A stretch of 7,032 nucleotides of DNA from an uncultured Rhodospirillales bacterium (GTDB lineage Bacteria > Pseudomonadota > Alphaproteobacteria > Acetobacterales > Acetobacteraceae): assembly GCA_903932545.1 (NCBI GenBank), contig CAIZGT010000605.1:1-7032 (forward strand). Reading direction: 5' to 3'. The notes beneath the pieces were generated by a model that did no database searches, was not told the origin of the DNA, and saw only the letters and a program-made list of their open reading frames with translations. Below are positions 1 to 6,619 of this stretch, in pieces (within the stretch, counting starts at the first letter, position 1; each line of letters starts with the position of its first letter). A program made the position numbers and the translations under genes.

Positions 1-1806
1 CGCGGTTTTGCCCAGGCCCATGTCATCGGCAAGGAACCCGGCCATGCCGTGCTCGCGCAAATGCTGCAGCCAGTTCACGCCGTCTTGCTGATAAGGGCGC
101 AGCGTGACGGTGAAGCCGGGCGGCAACTCAGCGTGTTCGATCACCGGGGTTTCACGGAAGCGCGCACAGTAATTCTCAATCGCCGCTGCATTCTGCCACC
201 GCGCGGTGAGGAGTTCCTCAAGATCGATAACCTGCGAGGCTTCAGCAGCCGGGAGCAACAGCGTGTCGTCTTCGGTGGTGGACGCCGCCTCAACCAGATC
301 CGCCATCACCGAAAGCAGTGGTGCGATGCGCTCCACCGGCAGACGGATCACGCGGCCATCATCCAGGCTGGTGATCACGAAACCGTCGATCACCTGTGCG
401 GTCTCCATCCCGCCGCGTTCGAGCAAGCGGGTGAGAATGGGCAGCAACGGGCGACGGAAGCCATCGATCTCGATACCGAAATCGAGGGTAAACTGCCCGC
501 CCTCCGCATCGGCCACGCGCATGTCGAACGTGCCGATGTCTTCGGCGAGCTGCGGGCCGAATTCGGTTTCGATGTTCACATTCCAGCCGGCTTCAATCAG
601 CGACGGCAGGCGGCGGGCGACGAAGCCCTGCCAGAGTTCGGGCGCATCACGACCCAGGAACGTGAGCACCCGGCGCCCACGCGGGGTTTCGGGATGCGGC
701 ACCCGCATTTGCACAAAACCATCATTTTGCAGCGCATCAAGCGCCTCAGTCTCGGCGGTCTCGTCGCGATGGAAGCTGGAGGCGCTGGGATCGGAGGAGC
801 GAACCATTTTGCGCTCGTCATCGAGTGCAATCACGTCGCCATTGTAGTCAAATGCGATGTTGCCAACATCGAGCAGTTGCAGACGCCCGAAATCATCCGG
901 CACATGCAAACGATGCAGGTGCAAGGTGGGCGTGAACAGCCGCTCCGGCGCAATCGGCGTCAGTTCGGTCAGCGTTGGCACGTTGCGCCGCCCGCCGCCG
1001 CGCCCACCGCCGGCCCGGGTGCGTTGCTGCTGGGTCGGCACGGCGGGTTTGCGCAGAGTCAAACGCCCCAGCTTGCCGGTTTCGGCATCGACGTAGAACT
1101 CACCCTGCACCGTGTTCAAAATCGCCGATTTCGGCGGCAGGTTGAATGGACGATCCGGCTCACGCAGGCGCTCAACGCCGTGGCTCAACCGCTTGCCGGT
1201 GCTCTGCCAACGCGCCTGACCGGACCGGGCCAGGGCCTCAAGCACGTCAGGCGCATCGATCTGCGAGACAAACACATCCGACTGATCACCGCCACCGAGC
1301 AGGCGGGCGAGGTTGCGGCTGGCTTCGAGAATATTCGGATCGGCCAGCACTTCGGCGGGGGTGGCAGCGATTGTGGCTTTGGTGCGCTCATGGACCAGCT
1401 TGACGATCACAACGCAGCACGACGGCGATTTAGCCGCAGCCAACTCAAGCAGCAAGCGGCGGCGTTCCACCGCTTGTTGTGCGGGCGCGGCCACAGCCTT
1501 GGGCGCGGCCTTGCGGATTTTGGGGAATTTCTCCAACCCCTTGATCGCAATCGCCGCCCGATGCGCGCAGCCCGGCTGGCGGCAGGTGCATGTGCCGGTG
1601 AAAGTGATGGTTTTGCCGTCCTTGCCCGGTGTGAGCTTAACGGCTTGGTGCATGCCGAGATGGTCCACCGTCCCCGACAGGCTATTGCCGTCAATGTCCA
1701 CATCCACCTGTCCCAACAGGATGATGCTGCGACCACGACGCAGGGCGGCGGGATCAAAGGCGGCGCTGAGATCGTCGAGCGAAAATGGGATGGGCGTGCT
1801 GGCCAA
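1..1806 (-). CDS. SWIM zinc-finger / SNF2-family DNA helicase, 3' end cut by window
   Basis: This is a leftward reading frame, open without a stop from 1881 to the window edge. It ends in the SNF2 motif I, DDMGLGKT (about residues 594-601), preceded by the typical LRPYQQDGVNWLQHLREHG stretch. Near the N-terminus CTCRQPGCAH (residues 73-82) fits the SWIM zinc-finger pattern CxCx4CxH, with C73, C75, C80 and H82 as predicted zinc ligands. Between them lie about 500 residues resembling the bacterial SNF2-associated region, with a Gly/Arg/Gln-rich linker near residues 253-275. The family comprises ATP-driven double-stranded DNA translocases; the actual role of this member is unknown. The remaining helicase motifs lie outside the window. 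No in-frame ATG exists before the SWIM motif region. I chose TTG at 1806 because GAGG (1812-1815) sits 5 bases upstream, and the conserved FSLDDLSAAFDPAALRRGR segment follows it. The family call is secure; the start is moderate. Confidence 0.9.
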   Translation of the reverse strand, partial: MASTPIPFSLDDLSAAFDPAALRRGRSIILLGQVDVDIDGNSLSGTVDHLGMHQAVKLTPGKDGKTITFTGTCTCRQPGCAHRAAIAIKGLEKFPKIRKAAPKAVAAPAQQAVERRRLLLELAAAKSPSCCVVIVKLVHERTKATIAATPAEVLADPNILEASRNLARLLGGGDQSDVFVSQIDAPDVLEALARSGQARWQSTGKRLSHGVERLREPDRPFNLPPKSAILNTVQGEFYVDAETGKLGRLTLRKPAVPTQQQRTRAGGGRGGGRRNVPTLTELTPIAPERLFTPTLHLHRLHVPDDFGRLQLLDVGNIAFDYNGDVIALDDERKMVRSSDPSASSFHRDETAETEALDALQNDGFVQMRVPHPETPRGRRVLTFLGRDAPELWQGFVARRLPSLIEAGWNVNIETEFGPQLAEDIGTFDMRVADAEGGQFTLDFGIEIDGFRRPLLPILTRLLERGGMETAQVIDGFVITSLDDGRVIRLPVERIAPLLSVMADLVEAASTTEDDTLLLPAAEASQVIDLEELLTARWQNAAAIENYCARFRETPVIEHAELPPGFTVTLRPYQQDGVNWLQHLREHGMAGFLADDMGLGKTA

Positions 1807-1930
1807 AAAAACCTCGGCAAAATGAACGGCATCGCCCCAGAACGGGTCGCGCCAACGTGCAGTGTAGCAGGAGATTTCCGATCAGTCCTGAGCGAAAACA
1901 CGCCAAACACCAAGCTGCTACCGCAGAATG

Positions 1931-1962
1931 CGCATTGCGCCAAACGCAGGCTGCGCAATGCG
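1931..1962. repeat. Perfect 10-bp inverted repeat with 12-base loop
   Basis: CGCATTGCGC (1931-1940) and GCGCAATGCG (1953-1962) are exact reverse complements separated by 12 bases. The repeat lies between two divergent genes, about 125 bases from the helicase start and 86 from the antigen-like start. Neither flank has a T-run, and no gene ends here, so a terminator is unlikely. A regulator binding site or a leader hairpin fits better. Each arm is itself nearly palindromic (GCGC-ATT-GCGC). Confidence 0.6.
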
Positions 1963-2035
1963 GGCATCCAACACGGCTTTAACCAGAGATTAAGAGGTGG
2001 CCGTCCAGAATGTGGCAGATCGATTCAGCCAGTGC

Positions 2036-2040
2036 AAAGG
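2036..2040 (+). promoter_or_regulatory. Ribosome binding site of the surface-antigen-like gene
   Basis: AAAGG lies 7 bases before ATG 2048 and favours that start over GTG 1997. At 1997 the purine run AAGAG directly abuts the start codon, which is too close for normal initiation. Confidence 0.5.
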
Positions 2041-2047
2041 CAGCAAG

Positions 2048-2518
2048 ATGGCCAGATATGAGCGTCAATCTGAACGACGGGCGGAGGGCGGAGGCGCGAT
2101 TCTGCTGCTGTTCGGCATGGCGCTGCTGGTGGGGTTGCTCGCAGGCATCGGAGCACAGCGCTTCGTGCAGGATTTCGGCCGCCCATCGGCACTCTATCGC
2201 GGCTCCACCCCGAAGGAGATTGTTGATTTGGGGTATCATTCGGAGAACGACTTCAACGCCGACCACGCGCGTGAGCAGACCGTAATCCAGAAACTGCTGG
2301 CGGCACCCGTGGGATCACAAATGCTGTGGGAGAACCCCGAGACCGGCAATCGCGGTGTGATCTGGGTGGCGGGCCAGCATGCGGGAACAGATGGCGGCAT
2401 GTGCCGCGACCTGGTGCGCCACACGCTGGTCAACAATTCCTATCGCAACACGGCTGGAACCACGTGCCGGGGCGGAAACAGCGGCTATCCGGATCAGATT
2501 GCGTGGCGGGCGGAGTAA
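2048..2518 (+). CDS. Membrane-anchored protein with 17 kDa/RT0821-type surface-antigen-like C-terminal domain
   Basis: The protein is 156 residues from ATG 2048. A charged, Arg-rich N-terminus (MARYERQSERR) precedes one hydrophobic segment at about residues 17-38, which predicts an N-in membrane anchor or an uncleaved signal. The rest would lie in the periplasm. The C-terminal part reads PVGSQMLWENPETGNRG, then a Cys-Arg at 119-120 and a second Cys-Arg at 140-141. This resembles the surface-antigen domain of the Rickettsia 17 kDa/RT0821 family, where W.NP.TG and paired CR motifs recur. The two cysteines could form a disulfide. I see no lipobox, unlike the classical 17 kDa lipoprotein. It is the only rightward gene here, divergent from the helicase and convergent with the dioxygenase, so it is probably transcribed alone. 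The molecular function is unknown and the family call is by motif only. GTG 1997 is the alternative start (173 residues). Confidence 0.75.
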   Translation: MARYERQSERRAEGGGAILLLFGMALLVGLLAGIGAQRFVQDFGRPSALYRGSTPKEIVDLGYHSENDFNADHAREQTVIQKLLAAPVGSQMLWENPETGNRGVIWVAGQHAGTDGGMCRDLVRHTLVNNSYRNTAGTTCRGGNSGYPDQIAWRAE

Positions 2519-2536
2519 ACACCCATCGCCCCACCA

Positions 2537-2562
2537 CGCAACGCCCGCAGTTGCTCGTTGCG
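2537..2562. terminator. Candidate bidirectional terminator hairpin between convergent genes
   Basis: CGCAACG (2537-2543) and CGTTGCG (2556-2562) form a perfect 7-bp stem with a 12-base loop. It lies in the 45-base gap between two convergent stop codons and abuts the dioxygenase TAA (2566-2564). The position suits transcription termination for both genes. There is no U-tract on either side, so it is not a canonical intrinsic terminator, and the loop is long. Confidence 0.45.
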
Positions 2563-2563
2563 G

Positions 2564-3466
2564 TTAAGCCTTCACCAACTGCGACGGATCCGCCCCCACG
2601 CGCCCACCACCTTCAGCCGTTTGCGGCGACAGGGTGAAGACGTAATGCACGGCCGGAATGCCCGAAATCGGTGCCGCCGCATCCATCTTCGGCTCAATGA
2701 TCAGCGAACGAGACACCCCGAACACGGTGTCGGTGCCAATATACTGGTCATCACCGAAATACAGCGACGTCACCAATTCCGCATAGCCCGGCGCTGAGAT
2801 CAGAAAATGCGTGTGCGCCGGGCGGCAACCGTGGCGCAATTGGGCGTTGATCATCCGTCCAACCGGGCCATCCATCGGGATATAATAGCCAAGCGGGCGA
2901 ACCGCGCGGAAGCTATAATGGCCGCTGGCATCGGTCTCCAACATCGCGCGGTGATCCATCTGCTCCTCGCCGTGCAACTGCATGTCGTAGAAGCCCTCAG
3001 CATCGGTTTGCCAGACGGTGAGCTGGGCATGCGGGATCGGGTTGCCGGAGCTGTCCTGCACCTGGCCATAGAACTGAATCTCCGGCGCTTGCCCCGGCGT
3101 TGCACATATCGACCCGCCCGCCGCAATCATCGGCGCGGCGGCCCGATAAAACGGCCCTAGCAGGCTCGGATCGGTGGCTTTGGCGAGGTTCTTTTTGGCA
3201 TGCAGCGCGTTGACCAGCGCTGAAAGGCCCAGCGTGTCCGACAGAAGAATGGTCTCCTGGCGGCTCGGCGTGCAGGTTTTGCCGATTTCGGTCATGAACG
3301 CGATGCCGTAGAGCCATTCCTCCGGCGTGAGATCAACGTCGCGCGCAAAATCGTGCAGATGCTTCACGAGGCTTTCCATCACCTGCTTCAGGCGCGGATT
3401 GGGCGTGTTCGCCATCTGCTCAAGCACGGCGGCAGTGACGGTGTTTTCGTCAAGATCCTGCTGCAT
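2564..3466 (-). CDS. Intradiol ring-cleavage dioxygenase (hydroxyquinol/catechol 1,2-dioxygenase type)
   Basis: The enzyme is predicted to be a cytoplasmic, non-heme Fe(III) dioxygenase that cleaves a catecholic ring between its two hydroxyls. The 300-residue length is normal for the family. The N-terminal part, to about residue 95, matches the helical dioxygenase N-domain (PRLKQVMESLVKHLHDFARDVDLTPEEW). The catalytic domain starts at LLGPFYR. The four predicted iron ligands are present: Tyr160 (GFYD), Tyr194 (GYYIPMDGPVG), His218 and His220 (RPAHTHF). FYDMQ, the DGPVGRM segment and the APGY/VFGVSRSLI run look closer to hydroxyquinol 1,2-dioxygenases than to catechol or chlorocatechol enzymes, but the exact substrate cannot be settled by eye. 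I chose ATG 3466 because GGGGG (3474-3478) lies 7 bases upstream. ATG 3493 would add nine residues but has no clear ribosome binding site. It is the last gene of the glcB / ModA-like / dioxygenase cluster. Confidence 0.93.
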   Translation of the reverse strand: MQQDLDENTVTAAVLEQMANTPNPRLKQVMESLVKHLHDFARDVDLTPEEWLYGIAFMTEIGKTCTPSRQETILLSDTLGLSALVNALHAKKNLAKATDPSLLGPFYRAAAPMIAAGGSICATPGQAPEIQFYGQVQDSSGNPIPHAQLTVWQTDAEGFYDMQLHGEEQMDHRAMLETDASGHYSFRAVRPLGYYIPMDGPVGRMINAQLRHGCRPAHTHFLISAPGYAELVTSLYFGDDQYIGTDTVFGVSRSLIIEPKMDAAAPISGIPAVHYVFTLSPQTAEGGGRVGADPSQLVKA

Positions 3467-3473
3467 TCGAAAT

Positions 3474-3478
3474 CCCCC
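3474..3478 (-). promoter_or_regulatory. Ribosome binding site deciding the dioxygenase start
   Basis: On the minus strand GGGGG followed by ATTTCGA precedes ATG 3466. The 7-base spacing is good. This favours 3466 over the upstream in-frame ATG at 3493. Confidence 0.55.
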
Positions 3479-3496
3479 ACGGATGTTTTTCATTCA

Positions 3497-3511
3497 GTGA
3501 CGAACAGTCAC
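3497..3511. repeat. 15-bp interrupted palindrome between the ModA-like gene and the dioxygenase
   Basis: GTGAC (3497-3501) and GTCAC (3507-3511) are exact inverted repeats around a 5-base centre. They lie in the short gap upstream of the dioxygenase. The symmetry suggests a possible dimeric regulator site, and a 5-bp match is short enough that chance remains possible. The 5-base loop could also form a very small hairpin in the transcript. Confidence 0.35.
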
Positions 3512-3539
3512 CATGCGCGCTGGGGATGTCAAATGAAGA

Positions 3540-4292
3540 TCAAAGCGCCGGTAGCTCGAAGCCGTTGCGCACGAATTCGGCGGCTTGTGGCGAACCTGCG
3601 AGGCATTCCAGCAAGGCGCGTGCGGCATCCAGATGCGGGCTATGCGCGGCCAGCCCGGCGCAATAGGCCGTAAGCAACTGCAATTCTTCAGGGATGGTGC
3701 CAACAATCTCCACGCCCACGACCGGCACAATCTCGCACATCTGACCGAGGCCGAGCGCCACCTCACCACGGACAGCCGCCTCCATCGCAGTTTGTCCCTC
3801 TGGGTAAAGCTTGAGCTTGGCGCGCAGCTCCGCGCCGATGCCGAGCGTGTCGAACATCGTGTCGAGATAAATCCCCGAAGTCGCCCCGCTGGCCGGGTCG
3901 GCAATCCCCAGCGAGGGGGCTGCGAGCAGGGCGGCTTTGAACTGCCCCACCGTGGCAATCATTGGATGCGGCGTCCCCGATCTCACAGCAGCGGCCAGCC
4001 GCACCACGCCCAACGCAGTGATCGTGCCATCACGCACCAACCCCGCTTTCACCAGGGCGCCGAGCGGGGCAGGCGGGATCACAGCGAGATCGAACGCCGC
4101 GCCGCTGGTCGCCTTGTCGCGGATAAAGCCTGCGGTGCCGAATTGGAACGACACATGGATGCCGGTGGCGGCGAAAAACCGCGCAGGCACACTCTCAAAC
4201 GCGCCCTTCATTGCCGCGGCGGAGATCACAATCAGGTCAGCGGCGCGGACGGGAGAGCTGGTTTCGACATTGATCATGAGCAAAAGTCCCAA
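3540..4292 (-). CDS. ModA-like type 2 periplasmic-binding-fold substrate-binding protein
   Basis: The 250-residue product (from TTG 4292) resembles the ModA/molybdate-type solute-binding fold. Family-like segments are DLIVISAAAMKGAFE (residues 19-33), FQFGTAGFIRDK (49-60), FDLAVIPPAPLGALVKAGLV (67-86), ADPASGATSGIYL (131-143) and ARALLECLAGSPQAAEFVRNGFE near the end. The ligand is unknown. Proteins of this subgroup are often annotated as molybdate binders without proof, and no permease or ATPase gene is present here. The start is unclear. ATG 4277 has GGGA about 9 bases upstream; TTG 4292 has no good ribosome site. Read further upstream, the same frame encodes TRHWFLGLLLMINV then SSPVRAADL, which looks like a signal peptide with an AxA-like cleavage site, but no standard start codon lies there. 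The gene sits 41 bases after glcB and ends 73 bases before the dioxygenase start, so it is probably cotranscribed. Confidence 0.82.
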   Translation of the reverse strand: MGLLLMINVETSSPVRAADLIVISAAAMKGAFESVPARFFAATGIHVSFQFGTAGFIRDKATSGAAFDLAVIPPAPLGALVKAGLVRDGTITALGVVRLAAAVRSGTPHPMIATVGQFKAALLAAPSLGIADPASGATSGIYLDTMFDTLGIGAELRAKLKLYPEGQTAMEAAVRGEVALGLGQMCEIVPVVGVEIVGTIPEELQLLTAYCAGLAAHSPHLDAARALLECLAGSPQAAEFVRNGFELPAL

Positions 4293-4333
4293 AAACCAGT
4301 GCCGCGTGCCATCTCTCCCGTCTCGCTTCGTGT

Positions 4334-6460
4334 TCAGCCAGCCGCCTTCGCCTCGCGGCGACGGGCATGCAGAATGAACTCGGTGTAGCCGTTCGGCTGG
4401 GTGCGGCCCTTGAACACGAGATCGAGTGCCGCCTTGAACGCCACACCGTCGAACTTTGGTGCCATCGGCGTGTAGAGCGGGTCTGAAGCGTTCTGGCGGT
4501 CCACCACCAGCGCCATCTTCTTCATCGAATCCATCACCTGGGTTTCGGTAACGATGCCATGATGCAGCCAGTTCGCCAGATGCTGGCTGGAAATGCGCAG
4601 CGTGGCGCGGTCCTCCATCAGGCCAACATCGTGAATATCCGGCACTTTTGAGCAGCCGACGCCCTGATCAATCCAACGCACCACGTAGCCGAGAATGCCC
4701 TGGGCGTTGTTGTCGATTTCCTGCTGAAGTTCTTCCGGCGACCAATTCGGGCGATCCGCCAGCGGGATGGTCAGCAGCGCGTCGAGGCTGGCCGGTGTGC
4801 GGGTGGCGAGTTCGGTCTGCCGGGCAGCCACATCCACCTTGTGATAATGCATCGCATGCAACGTGGCGGCGGTGGGCGAGGGCACCCAGGCGGTGTTCGC
4901 ACCAGCCATCGGATGACCGATTTTCTGCACAATCATCGCGGCCATCTGGTCAGGAGCCGCCCACATACCCTTGCCGATCTGCGCGCGGCCGCGCAGGCCC
5001 GAGGCGAGGCCGACATCGACGTTGTTGTTTTCATACGCGCCGATCCAGGCGGCGGTGCGCATATCGGCCTTGCGGACCATCGCGCCCGCTTCCATCGAGG
5101 TGTGCATCTCATCGCCGGTGCGGTCGAGGAAGCCGGTGTTGATGAACACCACGCGCTCTTTCGCGGCATGGATACAAGCGGCGAGATTGGCCGACGTGCG
5201 GCGCTCCTCGTCCATGATGCCCATCTTCAGCGTGTTGCGCTCCAGGCCCAGCAAATCTTCGGTGGCGGCGAACAGATCACGCGCATAGGCAACTTCTTCG
5301 GGGCCATGCATCTTTGGCTTGACGATATAAACCGAGCCTTCGCGGCTGTTCTTCACGCCTTCACGCTTGTTGAGGTCGTGCATCGCAATCAGCGAGGTGA
5401 ACACGGCGTCCAGAATGGTCTCTGGCACTTCGCGGCCGTCCATCGTCACCGCGTCGGTATACATATGGTGGCCAACATTGCGGATCAGCATCAGCGAGCG
5501 ACCGGCGAGGGTCACGGTGCCGCCGTTCGGCGCGGTATAGACGCGATCTGGGTTGAGCTTGCGCTCCAGCGTTTTGCCACCCTTCTCGAAGCTGGCCGAC
5601 AACGTGCCGTTCATCAGGCCGAGCCAATTGCGCAGGATCTCCGCCTTGTCAGCAGCATCAACCACAGCGACGCTGTCTTCCAGATCCATGATGGTGCTGA
5701 TCGCGGATTCAATGATCACATCAGACAAACCAGCCGGGTCGGTCGCACCGATCGGGCTTGAGCGGTCGATCTTGAGTTCAATATGCAGGCCGTTATGCGC
5801 CAGCAGGATCGTGGTGGGCGATGCGGCATCACCGAGATAGCCTGCAAATTGTGCCGGATCAGCAAGCGTCGGCACCAGCGCCCCGTCCACCACCGCGTAA
5901 CCAGACACATCGGTGTAGCTGCCGGAAGCCAGCGGCACGGCGGCATCAAGAAACGCTTTGGCTGCAGCAACGACAGCAGCGCCCCGCTTGGCGTTGAAGC
6001 CTTTGCCCACCGCAAGTTCGCCGCTCTGATCAATCGCATCGGTGCCATATAGCGCGTCATACAGGCTGCCCCAGCGCGCGTTGCCAGCATTGAGCGCGTA
6101 ACGCGCATTGCTCACCGGTACCACCAATTGCGGCCCTGCGATCTTGGCGATTTCCGCGTCCACATTGCTGGTTTCAACACTGAATGGGCCCGGCACGGGA
6201 ACGAGGTAACCGATATAATTCAGAAACGCGCGATAGGCGGCCGGATCAAACGGCTTGCCTTTGTTGGCGCGGTGCCACGCGTCAATCTCTTCCTGCAAGG
6301 TCTCGCGACGCTCCAGCAACGCGGCGTTGCGCGGGGCGAAATTGGCGATGATGTCAGCAAACCCGCTCCAGAACGCCTCAACCTGCAGCCCGGTGCCGGG
6401 AATGGCCTCCTGCTCGATGAATTGCTTCAGAACCGGGGCGACGACGAGGTTGGCTGACAT
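4334..6460 (-). CDS. glcB: Malate synthase G
   Basis: Malate synthase G condenses glyoxylate with acetyl-CoA to give malate, feeding C2 units from the glyoxylate shunt or glycolate oxidation into the TCA cycle. It is a cytoplasmic, Mg-dependent enzyme. The product is 708 residues, close to the roughly 720 of the monomeric G form and far longer than the A form. Predicted active-site residues by family comparison are Arg327 (LIRNVGHHMY), Glu418 (MDEERRTSANL) and Asp446 (GFLDRTGDEMH) for the metal, and Asp617 (MEDRATLR) as catalytic base. Cys603 (GVGCSKVPD) matches a conserved cysteine. All are present, so the gene looks intact and functional. ATG 6460 is preferred over an upstream in-frame ATG at 6496 because AGGAGG lies 8 bases before it, and MSANLV fits the family N-terminus. 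It is the first gene of the putative three-gene transcript, downstream of a LacI-family regulator gene. Confidence 0.97.
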   Translation of the reverse strand: MSANLVVAPVLKQFIEQEAIPGTGLQVEAFWSGFADIIANFAPRNAALLERRETLQEEIDAWHRANKGKPFDPAAYRAFLNYIGYLVPVPGPFSVETSNVDAEIAKIAGPQLVVPVSNARYALNAGNARWGSLYDALYGTDAIDQSGELAVGKGFNAKRGAAVVAAAKAFLDAAVPLASGSYTDVSGYAVVDGALVPTLADPAQFAGYLGDAASPTTILLAHNGLHIELKIDRSSPIGATDPAGLSDVIIESAISTIMDLEDSVAVVDAADKAEILRNWLGLMNGTLSASFEKGGKTLERKLNPDRVYTAPNGGTVTLAGRSLMLIRNVGHHMYTDAVTMDGREVPETILDAVFTSLIAMHDLNKREGVKNSREGSVYIVKPKMHGPEEVAYARDLFAATEDLLGLERNTLKMGIMDEERRTSANLAACIHAAKERVVFINTGFLDRTGDEMHTSMEAGAMVRKADMRTAAWIGAYENNNVDVGLASGLRGRAQIGKGMWAAPDQMAAMIVQKIGHPMAGANTAWVPSPTAATLHAMHYHKVDVAARQTELATRTPASLDALLTIPLADRPNWSPEELQQEIDNNAQGILGYVVRWIDQGVGCSKVPDIHDVGLMEDRATLRISSQHLANWLHHGIVTETQVMDSMKKMALVVDRQNASDPLYTPMAPKFDGVAFKAALDLVFKGRTQPNGYTEFILHARRREAKAAG

Positions 6461-6468
6461 GAGGTGGT

Positions 6469-6474
6469 CCTCCT
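6469..6474 (-). promoter_or_regulatory. Consensus ribosome binding site of glcB
   Basis: The minus strand reads AGGAGG, a perfect Shine-Dalgarno core, 8 bases before ATG 6460. It settles the glcB start and predicts strong translation. Confidence 0.85.
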
Positions 6475-6495
6475 GGGAAATTCGGCCTTTTCTCA

Positions 6496-6510
6496 TCGCA
6501 GCGGCTGCGA
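6496..6510. promoter_or_regulatory. 15-bp palindrome in the glcB leader
   Basis: TCGCAGC (6496-6502), one central G, and GCTGCGA (6504-6510) form a perfect 7-bp inverted repeat. It ends 35 bases before the glcB start codon. A one-base loop is too tight for an RNA hairpin to use the full stem, so a site for a dimeric DNA-binding protein fits better. The regulator is unknown. Confidence 0.45.
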
Positions 6511-6599
6511 ATGTCGAGATGCATTCTCACAACACGTGGCGATTTCATCTGTCCATAAACTTTCTTAATAGATCGCACGGTCTGTAACCGGGCTTGGCA

Positions 6600-6619
6600 A
6601 TGACCGTGAAACCTGTCAT
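6600..6619. repeat. Short inverted repeat ATGAC-N10-GTCAT beside the operator
   Basis: ATGAC (6600-6604) and GTCAT (6615-6619) are exact reverse complements with a 10-base spacer. They abut the GntR-like operator at 6619-6632. The match is short and may be chance, but its position next to another operator-like palindrome makes it worth recording. Confidence 0.3.

Larger units (their letters stand above)
1807..2047. other. Divergent intergenic region
   Basis: The 241 bases lie between the leftward helicase gene and the rightward surface-antigen-like gene. They should carry both promoters, but I could not assign convincing -35/-10 pairs on either strand. The one clear structure is the inverted repeat at 1931-1962. 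The helicase frame stays open up to 1881 (stop TGA at 1884-1882), and the antigen frame could be extended to a GTG at 1997. Neither extension has a well-spaced ribosome binding site. Confidence 0.6.

Noticed and set aside
263..1020. Gly/Arg repeat codons near 985-1020 as a DNA repeat
   Set aside because: The GC-rich run encodes a short Gly/Arg linker inside the helicase protein and is not a separate repeat element.
1407..1967. A 186-codon minus-strand frame starting at ATG 1967
   Set aside because: It is out of frame with the SWIM/SNF2 reading and covers the same DNA. Its translation is low-complexity Arg/Ser/Pro-rich, as expected of a shadow frame.
49..2061. A 670-codon open frame on the plus strand
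   Set aside because: It lies antisense to the helicase frame, whose minus-strand translation has clear SWIM and Walker A motifs. The plus translation shows no recognisable domain; long antisense frames are common in GC-rich DNA.
4293..4333. Possible sigma-54 promoter (TGGCAC) before the ModA-like gene
   Set aside because: The minus strand has TGGCAC, but the matching TTGC element at the required 5-base spacing is absent.
3585..4388. A 267-codon plus-strand frame opposite the ModA-like gene
   Set aside because: The minus strand gives a coherent solute-binding fold, and the plus product has no recognisable motif.
4841..5761. A 306-codon plus-strand frame inside glcB
   Set aside because: It is antisense to an intact malate synthase G with all active-site residues; the translation is His/Arg/Gly-rich and matches no family.
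6541..6600. Possible sigma-70 promoter for glcB in the AT-richer stretch
   Set aside because: Candidate hexamers such as TTGCCA or TGGACA lack a -10 partner at 16-18 bases with more than about three matching positions, so no promoter is annotated.
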